Source: Bacteroidales bacterium (GTDB lineage: Bacteria > Bacteroidota > Bacteroidia > Bacteroidales > UBA12170). Taken from it: a stretch of DNA of 55,616 nucleotides. Both the position numbers and the translations under genes were made by a program. The notes beneath the pieces were generated by a model. It was not told the DNA's origin and made no database searches. It saw only the letters and a program-made list of their open reading frames with translations. Every line of letters starts with the position of its first letter. The stretch's first letter is position 1. Shown here piece by piece: positions 8,731-15,649 of the stretch. The stretch is taken from assembly GCA_021158405.1 (NCBI GenBank), contig JAGGUP010000075.1, positions 1 through 55,616 on the forward strand, written 5' to 3'.

Positions 8731-9066
8731 TTAGTTTAAAGCATCAATATCCTTTGCAGGATTGCGATAATAAATGTTATCATCCATAAATTCTTGAATG
8801 GCAATCAAGGTTGGCTTTGGAAGTCTTTCATAAAACTTAGCCAGTTCGATTTGCTCTCTATTTTCGAAAATTTCTTCTAAATTATCATTAGGAGTAGCAA
8901 ATTCTTCAATTTTGCGATTTAACTCTTCCTTGATGTCTTTTCCAATCTGATTAGCACGCTTTGATAATATAGACACTGATTCGTAAATATTTCCAGTGGG
9001 AGCATCAAAGTCTTTCAATTTACGGGTTATTGCTTCAGTATCCGTTTTAATTTTTTTGTAATCCAT
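8731..9066 (-). CDS. rpoZ: DNA-directed RNA polymerase omega subunit, Bacteroidota type
   Basis: This 111 aa protein matches the divergent Bacteroidota omega family: ETGNIYES-like start (APTGNIYESVSILSKRANQIG at about residues 22-42) and an acidic middle followed by a conserved LPKPTLIAIQEF segment. Omega helps assemble and stabilise RNA polymerase. The ANQI helix corresponds to the conserved region that clamps the beta' C-terminus. It lies 11 bases after bamD and before coaBC, the standard order in this phylum, and a strong terminator follows. Confidence 0.88.
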   Translation of the reverse strand: MDYKKIKTDTEAITRKLKDFDAPTGNIYESVSILSKRANQIGKDIKEELNRKIEEFATPNDNLEEIFENREQIELAKFYERLPKPTLIAIQEFMDDNIYYRNPAKDIDALN

Positions 9067-9077
9067 TTTATCTTTGT

Positions 9078-9890
9078 TTAATTTTCTTCAACTGTTTTAG
9101 TAATATAAGTAGCTGCAACAGCATTCATTCTTTCAGCCTCTTTTACATAATTGCTTTCAGGAAATTGAGAAACAAAATCTACAAATGCTTCGGAGGTTTC
9201 AGAAAACCGTTCTTCTTGTTTAAAGGCAATACTGTTTAAAGCATATTCGTAATTGGCTTTAATAATTAAAAACATAGCCTCTTCGTGGTATATGCTTGAT
9301 TGATATTGTTTTATAAAAGATTTGAACGAAGCAATAGCTGCTTTATAATCGTTCATTTTTATATAGAGCTTGGCCATATTAAAGGCCTTTAATTCCAAAC
9401 GACTATCCATAGACGAAATAAGTTCTTTGGCTTCGGCAATTTTCTCGCTTTTTGGAAATCGAGAAATAAATAATTTCATTTCCTGTATAGCATCCACCGT
9501 AGTTTTTTGGTCGAGACTGGCACGAGGAGAATCCAAATAGTTAGAATATGCACTTAAAAATAAAGCTTGTTCAGCTTCAGGAGTTTTTGGATAAGATTGA
9601 TAAAAACGCTTGAAATAATAGCTTGCCAAAATATAATCTTTTTGATTATAATGGCACATAGCATACATAAATTCAATTTTTTGCGCTTTGTCTGTTCCCC
9701 GATAAATAGGAGAAATTTGATCAAATAGTTGCAAGGTCTTATTGTATTCTTCATTTTCGAAAAATTCAAGTGCCATTGCATATTTTTCTTCATAGTCGTT
9801 GCTTTTGAGCAATTTTTGGAATTTACCACAAGAGTTTAATCCTATAGTAATCAACACAAAAGCAATTAGTGTAAGTCGGGTTTTAAACAT
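9078..9890 (-). CDS. bamD: Outer membrane assembly lipoprotein BamD
   Basis: A 270 aa lipoprotein of the BAM complex, which folds beta-barrel proteins into the outer membrane. The signal from MFKTRLTLIAF ends in lipobox LNSC. Tetratricopeptide-like helices follow: YEEKYAMALEFFENEEY, FEYMYAMCHYNQKDY-like and FKRFYQSYP segments, then repeated FPKSEKIAEA and FPESNYVKEA units, all typical of BamD/YfiO. I start at ATG 9890; the in-frame ATG at 9917 lies upstream of a -7 box. It is the first gene of bamD-rpoZ. Confidence 0.93.
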   Translation of the reverse strand: MFKTRLTLIAFVLITIGLNSCGKFQKLLKSNDYEEKYAMALEFFENEEYNKTLQLFDQISPIYRGTDKAQKIEFMYAMCHYNQKDYILASYYFKRFYQSYPKTPEAEQALFLSAYSNYLDSPRASLDQKTTVDAIQEMKLFISRFPKSEKIAEAKELISSMDSRLELKAFNMAKLYIKMNDYKAAIASFKSFIKQYQSSIYHEEAMFLIIKANYEYALNSIAFKQEERFSETSEAFVDFVSQFPESNYVKEAERMNAVAATYITKTVEEN

Positions 9891-9894
9891 TTTG

Positions 9895-9902
9895 CAAAAG
9901 TA
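9895..9902 (-). promoter_or_regulatory. Candidate -7 box of bamD, nearly leaderless
   Basis: On the minus strand TACTTTTG matches TAnnTTTG and ends only four bases before the A of ATG 9890. If used, transcription would start at or next to the start codon. This argues against the longer reading frame to 9917. Confidence 0.4.
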
Positions 9903-10068
9903 TATTTTTTCAATCAATAATAAAAGATTTATTTTCAGGTGTTTTTTTAGCTTTTTAAGCTAGAAAACGATGAACGAGTAGCTTTATTTGAAAGCGTTTG
10001 CTAATTTCCATTAATTTTTAAGATGAGCAAAAATTGATGCGCTCTTTTATGATAATTTAACCATTAGT

Positions 10069-11790
10069 TTAGGGATTTATAAAACGTTGCTGAATATGCT
10101 CTCCGTTTGAAAATTCTAATTTGGTAATATAAATTCCCGGTCTGAAGTTTTGGATATCAATTTGAAGTTCTTTTGTGTTGTATTGGCTTGAATAAATCAG
10201 TTGACCTAAAATGGAATAAATTTTAATTTGTTTAATATTTAATGAGCTGATAATATGAAGTGTGTGGTTATGAACGGGATTAGTAATTTGAATTTTCGAG
10301 ATTGTATTCTCTTCTATTCCCGTATTTAATTTTTGAAGTTGAACGTTTATGGTTTTCGAATCGTAATCGGCAATCTGTTGGTTCGTTTTCGAAACGGATT
10401 CGTATTCATCCGCAGAAAAGTTGAGTGTATAAAGTCCCGCCTTGATTGGACGATAATAATAACCATCTTGATTAGATAAAACAAAGGATTCGTCAAAATC
10501 ATGTCCATCAATTTCGATTTTTGCCTGTATTGGATCTCCTGTTTCGAGATCGGTAATTCTTCCATTAAAACCGTAAGTTACTTGCTCCAAATAATTTAGA
10601 AGAGCTTGTCTGTTATAATCCCAATAATCTGGAAGCTGGCTTTCAGAGATATGTTTTTCAGTAGACTGTTCTAATGTAAACTCCCGACAGTGATGAAAAT
10701 AGTTCATATAATCTTGTCGGCCACCATTGATTGGATACCAATCGATACCGTTAGTTATTCCATCATTAAATCCATCCATATATCCTATTGGGGAATAAAA
10801 TTGAGCCGTATCTGCATATTCATGAGAGACAAATTGCCACCAATTGTCGTCTGCATGGCGAACTGTCCAAGTATCCCAGGGATAGTTAACCACTTCCGCT
10901 CCTGCATGCGTATTGGCAGACATGACAAAATGTTGCGCTTCAGCCAGATTCATAAAATGTTGGGTTTCTGTTTGCCAGCTTTTTCCATCAGGATGTTCTC
11001 CATCTTCCGGATCAGGAAAATTTCTGTTTAAATCAATGGAATTGGCATTAAAACGAGTTGCATAATTAACAGTTGTATTGCCACCGGCATAAAGGCCGTC
11101 GGGATTGGCTAATGGATTTATCCATATTTCAATACTATTTACTAATTTATTCACTTGCTCATCCGTGCCATAATTGGTTGTAAGATAATCGATTAAGCGT
11201 AACATTAATATGGAAGTAACTAGTTCGTCGCCATGAATTTGTCCTGAATAAAAAAACTGGGGTTCTGCTTCTGATACATCGATATTGTCCGAAATTTTTG
11301 CTACTAGCAATTCTCGGCCTTCTACGGTTTGCCCGATACTAAATACCTGACAGATAGCCGGATAATCATTTGCAAATTGATACATCATATCAACATAATC
11401 TTCATACATAAGGTATTGATCCCAGGCATATGTTTTCTTTAATTTGGAATCAAACATCTCCGCATGAAAAAATGTATTTGGATGATCTAAAAGCTCGTAA
11501 TCAAGATGTGTATTAAAAAAATTATCGAAATCTGCGCGACTAGCATAGGCATAGACTTTGTCTTTTTCTACTTTGTCGATAGAAATTATCTTCGAAAGCT
11601 GATTGAGTTGGTCTCTTGATTCAAACGAAAAGCTGAAATAACGTTCTTTTGCAGATTTAAAAGCCTCATCTAGTATCTGCGTTTTTCCGCCTTGTGCTTT
11701 CGTAATTGAAAAGTTAATGAGCATCAAAAAGCTAAGAATGAATAATTTAGTACATTTAGATATTCTAGAAATGAGATGCGGCAAGGACAT
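10069..11790 (-). CDS. Secreted M14 zinc carboxypeptidase with T9SS sorting domain
   Basis: A 573 aa extracellular peptidase. Signal peptide to about residue 32 (TKAQG). The M14 domain has zinc ligands His186 and Glu189 in HGDE, then NPDGLY, the substrate-binding DLNRNFPDP, a third His in NTHAGAEV, and catalytic Glu in CREFTLEQS. A carboxypeptidase-regulatory beta-sandwich follows (about 405-480, GRITDLETGDPIQAKI), then a C-terminal T9SS type A sorting domain (about 495-573) ending in ILGQLIYSS, GIYITKLE and QQRFINP. It starts directly after the dapA stop with no gap, so it is probably cotranscribed, although functionally unrelated. Confidence 0.93.
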   Translation of the reverse strand: MSLPHLISRISKCTKLFILSFLMLINFSITKAQGGKTQILDEAFKSAKERYFSFSFESRDQLNQLSKIISIDKVEKDKVYAYASRADFDNFFNTHLDYELLDHPNTFFHAEMFDSKLKKTYAWDQYLMYEDYVDMMYQFANDYPAICQVFSIGQTVEGRELLVAKISDNIDVSEAEPQFFYSGQIHGDELVTSILMLRLIDYLTTNYGTDEQVNKLVNSIEIWINPLANPDGLYAGGNTTVNYATRFNANSIDLNRNFPDPEDGEHPDGKSWQTETQHFMNLAEAQHFVMSANTHAGAEVVNYPWDTWTVRHADDNWWQFVSHEYADTAQFYSPIGYMDGFNDGITNGIDWYPINGGRQDYMNYFHHCREFTLEQSTEKHISESQLPDYWDYNRQALLNYLEQVTYGFNGRITDLETGDPIQAKIEIDGHDFDESFVLSNQDGYYYRPIKAGLYTLNFSADEYESVSKTNQQIADYDSKTINVQLQKLNTGIEENTISKIQITNPVHNHTLHIISSLNIKQIKIYSILGQLIYSSQYNTKELQIDIQNFRPGIYITKLEFSNGEHIQQRFINP

Positions 11791-12687
11791 TTATTTTAAA
11801 GGGCTTGTATATTCATCAACAAAAGTCTTGATTTTATTAAAAGTTGGAACATTTACTTTAACCAAAGGCAAACGCAAATTATTTTTCATCAACCCCATAA
11901 CACTTAAAGCTGCTTTTATTCCGGAAGGATTTCCATCCTCGAAAATTGCTTCCATAAACTCAAGCAATGAATTATTTATTTTATGTGCTTCTTCAAAATC
12001 TTTTTTCAATCCGGCTTCAACAAGACGGTGAAATTCTGCAGGATAAGCATTGGCTGTTACACTAATTACCCCTGCGCCTCCAAGAGCAACTATCGAATCG
12101 GTTAAAGGATCATCTCCGGAAATGACTAGAAAATCTTCAGGCTTATTCTTTATAATATTCATAACCTGAATCATATTTCCAGAAGCTTCTTTAATGCCTA
12201 TTATATTGTCTAGTTCATTAGCAAGTTTAAGCGTAGTTTCAGCATCCATATTCACACAAGTTCTACTTGGAACATTGTACAAAATAATGGGCAATGTAGA
12301 TATGCTCGACAACGTTTTATAATGATAATACAACCCTTTTTGATTGGGTTTATTATAATAGGGTGTGACAGATAAAATAGCATCGATTCCTTCAAAATCG
12401 CAATGCTTGATTGTTTCTACAATGGATTGTGTATTATTTCCACCAATACCAACTACTATAGGGACACGTTTATTTACGTTTTCGATAATGAAATTAATTA
12501 CGGCTTGCCTTTCGTCTTCAGTAAGTGTGGCGGCTTCGGATGTTGTTCCCAAAGCCACAATATAATCAATTCCTCCATTAATGACATGCTCAATAAGGTT
12601 GCCTAGGGAAGTAAAATCGACTGTTCCATATTTATGGAAAGGAGTAGTTAGTGCCACTCCGGCTCCGTATAATTTTGAATAGATCAT
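11791..12687 (-). CDS. dapA: 4-hydroxy-tetrahydrodipicolinate synthase
   Basis: A 298 aa class I aldolase joining pyruvate and aspartate semialdehyde, the first committed step of lysine/diaminopimelate synthesis. The (beta/alpha)8 barrel has GTTSE (residues 47-51), catalytic Tyr137 in LYNVPSRT, and the Schiff-base Lys166 in GIKEASG. Length is normal. Its ATG overlaps the stop of the DUF6913 gene by four bases, suggesting translational coupling, and it ends directly against the M14 carboxypeptidase gene. Confidence 0.97.
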   Translation of the reverse strand: MIYSKLYGAGVALTTPFHKYGTVDFTSLGNLIEHVINGGIDYIVALGTTSEAATLTEDERQAVINFIIENVNKRVPIVVGIGGNNTQSIVETIKHCDFEGIDAILSVTPYYNKPNQKGLYYHYKTLSSISTLPIILYNVPSRTCVNMDAETTLKLANELDNIIGIKEASGNMIQVMNIIKNKPEDFLVISGDDPLTDSIVALGGAGVISVTANAYPAEFHRLVEAGLKKDFEEAHKINNSLLEFMEAIFEDGNPSGIKAALSVMGLMKNNLRLPLVKVNVPTFNKIKTFVDEYTSPLK

Positions 12688-13370
12688 AGTTGGTTCTTAT
12701 TTATTATCTCTAAGTAATGAATTAATTCTATTGTAAAAGCAAACTTATCTTGAGGATCGGATGTTTTTAATGTTAAATCGGCAAAATGATTGCTTAGGTC
12801 ACTCGTGTTCATGATTTTTAAATGTGCTTTCGATTGAATAAAAATAGATTGCAAGCTATAATTTTTTGAGTAGCTAAGGTCGATTAAAATATCGAACTCT
12901 TTGCTAATAAAAAGATTTATTGTGGGGATAAGCCTTGGTTTTCCTATCCAATTGCAATTTTCTTTTGCTAATTGAATCCAATGCTGATTTTTAGTGATTG
13001 AAGATGAAAAGCTTAATTCGTTTATAGCATTGACTAATACATTTGCATTTTGATCTAAATCTTGGTTCTGCTTGGGAATTGCATTCTTTTGCAGATTCTC
13101 CATCTCAAGAATACTCCAGACATTATCTACTCTAAAAACTTTATTTTCTATTGGCTTGTCAAAATAGAGGAGTGGGACAATGAGTTTGTTATGACCCGCG
13201 AAATGTTTAATCACTTTCTCCAGCTCATTAATTTCAGCCAAATTACGAGGATTGGAAAGGATTCCTATTGATTGAATGGAATCAAAATTTGCCATATTTA
13301 CAGAACGAAGATTCTTTTGATAAGCATTCTTCAAACTGTATTCCTGTACGTATTGCTTTATAAATTTCAA
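12684..13370 (-). CDS. DUF6913 family protein
   Basis: A 228 aa protein with an amphipathic basic N-terminus, a SIGILSNPRNL strand-loop near residues 33-43, and alternating strand/helix predicted segments such as YFDKPIENK and FDILIDLSYS. It matches my memory of the Bacteroidota DUF6913 family that accompanies dapA. No catalytic motif is visible, and function is unknown. The frame opens with TTG at 13370; an internal ATG at 13295 would lose the family's usual N-terminal helix. It precedes dapA with a four-base overlap. Confidence 0.7.
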   Translation of the reverse strand: MKFIKQYVQEYSLKNAYQKNLRSVNMANFDSIQSIGILSNPRNLAEINELEKVIKHFAGHNKLIVPLLYFDKPIENKVFRVDNVWSILEMENLQKNAIPKQNQDLDQNANVLVNAINELSFSSSITKNQHWIQLAKENCNWIGKPRLIPTINLFISKEFDILIDLSYSKNYSLQSIFIQSKAHLKIMNTSDLSNHFADLTLKTSDPQDKFAFTIELIHYLEIINKNQL

Positions 13371-13406
13371 TTTGAGCTATTTTTCTCTATTCTGATTATA
13401 GGATAA

Positions 13407-13414
13407 CAAATTTA
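13407..13414 (-). promoter_or_regulatory. Candidate -7 box of the DUF6913-dapA operon
   Basis: On the minus strand TAAATTTG, a match to TAnnTTTG, 36 bases before the TTG start at 13370. Confidence 0.4.
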
Positions 13415-13527
13415 CATTTTTTTCTTACTGGTTGGAGTCATAGTCTTAATGATTTATTTTTTTTGTTTACCAAGTTCGAGGTTTAGCCTGATTTTGTTTA
13501 ATTTTACTTTTTATCAAATACAACATT

Positions 13528-14583
13528 ATGAAAGTATCAAATCAGTTTAACTCGCTTGCGAGTTTAAAATTTTGGATTATATCTGCTTCGCTGGTCATTC
13601 TTATTGCCGGTTTAAAGAGTGCTTCGAATATTGTGACGCTGTTTTTGCTTGCCATTTTACTGACCGCCATTAGTTTGGCTCCATTCGATTGGTTAAAGAA
13701 AAAAGGTGCTTCAGATGGAATTGCATTAATTATCATTTTATTTATTCTCTGGGTTGTCACTAGCGGTTTAGTGGTTTTATTGGGCTCGTCGCTTACAAAT
13801 TTTCTTGCTACTATTCCCACTTATCAAATAAGATTAGAAGGGCTTTGGGAATCCTTGCAAGAGTTATTGGTTAAATATGGTTTGATGGAAGAAAATATTG
13901 ATGCGCTACAACAGATTAACCCCGGAAAAGCCCTCACTTTGGCGGGAAATGTTTTTTCCGGATTTAGTAGTTTGCTTAGCAATTCGTTGTTGATTATACT
14001 TATTTTTGTGTTTATGCTTCTGGAGGTTTCTAGTTTTAAACATAAGTTGGCTATCATATCGCCGGATTCTTTAGGTAGTTTAGATAAAGTGGTTTTTAGT
14101 TTGAAGAAATATTTTGGAATAAAAACTTTAACTAGTCTAGCAACAGGAATCTTGGTAAGTATAGGTTTACTTATTATAGGTGTTGATTTTCCTATTCTTT
14201 GGGGTGCTTTGGCCTTTCTTTTGAATTTCATTCCCAATATTGGGTCTTTTATAGCGGCTATTCCTGCCATTCTGTTGGCTTTTTTGCAGTTGCCTTTTGG
14301 GTATGGAATTGCTACAACCATTTTGTATTTTGCAATTAATTTTGGTATTGGAAGTATTGCTGAGCCCAAATTAATGGGGAAAAGTTTAGGTTTATCCTCT
14401 TTTGTGGTTTTTATCTCCTTGATAATTTGGGGATGGATTTTAGGAACTGTGGGTATGTTGATAGCGACTCCTTTAACTATTACTTTGAAAATTATATTTG
14501 ACAGTAGGGAAGAGACAAGAAATATTGGAATACTGTTGGGCGATAGTTCAGCGATAAAAGAGCTCCAAAAAAGTAAAGAATAA
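13528..14583 (+). CDS. AI-2E family transporter
   Basis: A 351 aa inner-membrane protein of the AI-2E/PerM-like family. About eight hydrophobic segments are visible: two near the N-terminus (residues 13-58), one near 63-85, a helical periplasmic region about 95-150, then VLLIILIFVFMLLEV (about 153-168) and four more from about 205 to 330. The motif NFIPNIGSFIAAIPA and the C-terminal WILGTVGMLIATPL are family signatures. The substrate is unknown; members have been linked to AI-2 export, ions and other solutes. It is divergent from DUF6913-dapA and is followed by the tRNA-Arg. Confidence 0.9.
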   Translation: MKVSNQFNSLASLKFWIISASLVILIAGLKSASNIVTLFLLAILLTAISLAPFDWLKKKGASDGIALIIILFILWVVTSGLVVLLGSSLTNFLATIPTYQIRLEGLWESLQELLVKYGLMEENIDALQQINPGKALTLAGNVFSGFSSLLSNSLLIILIFVFMLLEVSSFKHKLAIISPDSLGSLDKVVFSLKKYFGIKTLTSLATGILVSIGLLIIGVDFPILWGALAFLLNFIPNIGSFIAAIPAILLAFLQLPFGYGIATTILYFAINFGIGSIAEPKLMGKSLGLSSFVVFISLIIWGWILGTVGMLIATPLTITLKIIFDSREETRNIGILLGDSSAIKELQKSKE

Positions 14584-14588
14584 TTTTC

Positions 14589-14607
14589 AAGAAAGCGTTC
14601 TTTTTTT
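14589..14607 (+). terminator. Small terminator after the AI-2E gene
   Basis: Stem AAGAA (14589-14593) / TTCTT (14598-14602) with loop AGCG, running into a T tract. It is short, so moderate support only. Confidence 0.45.
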
Positions 14608-14618
14608 GAAAAATAGTG

Positions 14619-14626
14619 TAAATTTG
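14619..14626 (+). promoter_or_regulatory. Candidate -7 box of tRNA-Arg
   Basis: TAAATTTG matches TAnnTTTG and is followed by C, as is common. It lies 23 bases before the tRNA. The -33 region is not convincing. Confidence 0.5.
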
Positions 14627-14649
14627 CACCCGCAACAATACGTTGTATT

Positions 14650-14723
14650 GGACCTGTAGCATAATTGGATAGTGCACCTGACTACGGATCAGGAGGTTGG
14701 GGGTTCGAATCCCTTCAGGTTCA
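14650..14723 (+). tRNA. tRNA-Arg (anticodon ACG)
   Basis: The acceptor strand GGACCTG (14650-14656) pairs with CAGGTTC (14716-14722), with discriminator A14723 and no encoded CCA. The D-arm is GCAT/GTGC. The anticodon stem CCTGA/TCAGG encloses CTACGGA, giving anticodon ACG, which is normally edited to ICG. The T-arm is GGGGG-TTCGAAT-CCCTT. A terminator hairpin follows 27 bases later. Confidence 0.96.
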
Positions 14724-14750
14724 CAGATTTTATAAAAATAAAATAAATTA

Positions 14751-14787
14751 AACCCTTGTAAATCAATAAATTACAAGGGTTTTTACT
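14751..14787 (+). terminator. Intrinsic terminator after tRNA-Arg
   Basis: An 11-bp perfect stem AACCCTTGTAA (14751-14761) / TTACAAGGGTT (14771-14781) followed by T-rich sequence. Confidence 0.9.
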
Positions 14788-14794
14788 TTTTTAT

Positions 14795-14815
14795 GGTTTA
14801 AACTTTGGTTTAAAC
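14795..14815. repeat. Twin GGTTTAAAC boxes
   Basis: GGTTTAAAC occurs at 14795-14803 and 14807-14815, each holding the palindrome GTTTAAAC, 12 bases apart (about one helical turn). It lies just beyond the tRNA-Arg terminator. It may be a protein-binding site or part of an old integration junction. Confidence 0.5.
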
Positions 14816-14922
14816 ATTTTTCAATTTATTTTGTGTTTAACCTTTATATCTCATCCCAGGATTAGACAGGAGTGGATAGTAACTCCAGTTGAACAGCGGG
14901 AGAAGTGCGACTAGAAACGCTG

Positions 14923-14939
14923 TAGTATATAATATACTA
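14923..14939. repeat. 17-base palindrome before the hsdR fragment
   Basis: TAGTATATAATATACTA is an exact inverted repeat around A14931, directly ahead of the HsdR remnant. No partner gene for it is evident. Confidence 0.5.
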
Positions 14940-14941
14940 GT

Positions 14942-15184
14942 ATGTGGATTCAGCACTCTTTTTTTCCTATGGAACAAGACAAGCTTAGAGAGCTTGCTGT
15001 GGTTCTATTTGAAAATGCTACTATTGATTGGACAATAAAAGAAAGCGTAAGAGCCAAGCTAAAAGTCATTGTTAAAAGAACATTGCGCCAGTTTGGATAT
15101 CCACCAGATATGCAGAAACTAGCTACAGAAACTATCTTGAGGCAAGTAGAGATGATTGCGGTTGAGTTGACAGCTAAAAGTTAA
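14942..15184 (+). pseudogene. C-terminal fragment of type I restriction endonuclease subunit HsdR
   Basis: The 80 aa frame contains the highly characteristic C-terminal tail of HsdR (DUF3387-type region): LRELAVVLFENATIDWTIK, then ESVRAKLKVIVKRTLRQ and FGYPPDMQKLATETI. Full HsdR is about 1000 aa; the helicase and nuclease parts are absent, with a stop in frame at 14930. The similarity begins at about MEQDKL (ATG 14969), so the preceding residues are chance. No hsdM or hsdS lies nearby. This is a decayed remnant, probably left after deletion of a restriction island beside tRNA-Arg. Confidence 0.82.
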
Positions 15185-15649
15185 TCGTTATAGATTTCTT
15201 TAGACTAGCTCGCTTATTTTGCCTATATTTACTTCAAATTGATTACGTTAACAAGCTTGAAATAAGGTATTAATAGGTGTTTAATTCGGTGTCACATTGA
15301 ATATGAAATTTGTAACCATCTGTATAATAACCGTGTATATGTAAGTGGCTAATTTCTCAGATTTATCTAAAAATGAGAGAGTTACGATCTAAAAAGATTA
15401 TAGCCTTTTTTCATTTGCATACAACTGTATATTTTATTTTGTAACAAAACAAGGCTTGTTTATATTTTATCGTGCAGTTTATCATGTAATTACATATTAA
15501 TTTCCCCAAAAATTCCTTCTTTAAAACAGCTCTCATAAGGTATTCGTTGTTAACAATCTATTGTTTATTTTTTTGCGTTTCCAACATCTTCCTTCTCTTT
15601 TATAAGCAGTAAATTCACAAAATAGAATACTGTCACAAATCTACAGTGT
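15185..15649. other. Non-coding gap before the OmpA gene
   Basis: A 465-base AT-rich stretch without a credible reading frame. The only structure I see is a small near-palindrome AAACAAGGCTTGTTT at 15447-15461. It likely includes the promoter of the OmpA-family gene, but I could not place one with confidence. Confidence 0.5.

Noticed and set aside
13824-14369. Long minus-strand frame of 181 codons inside the AI-2E gene
   Set aside because: It lies wholly inside a well-supported plus-strand transporter and has no recognisable family; the composition looks like a reading-frame shadow.
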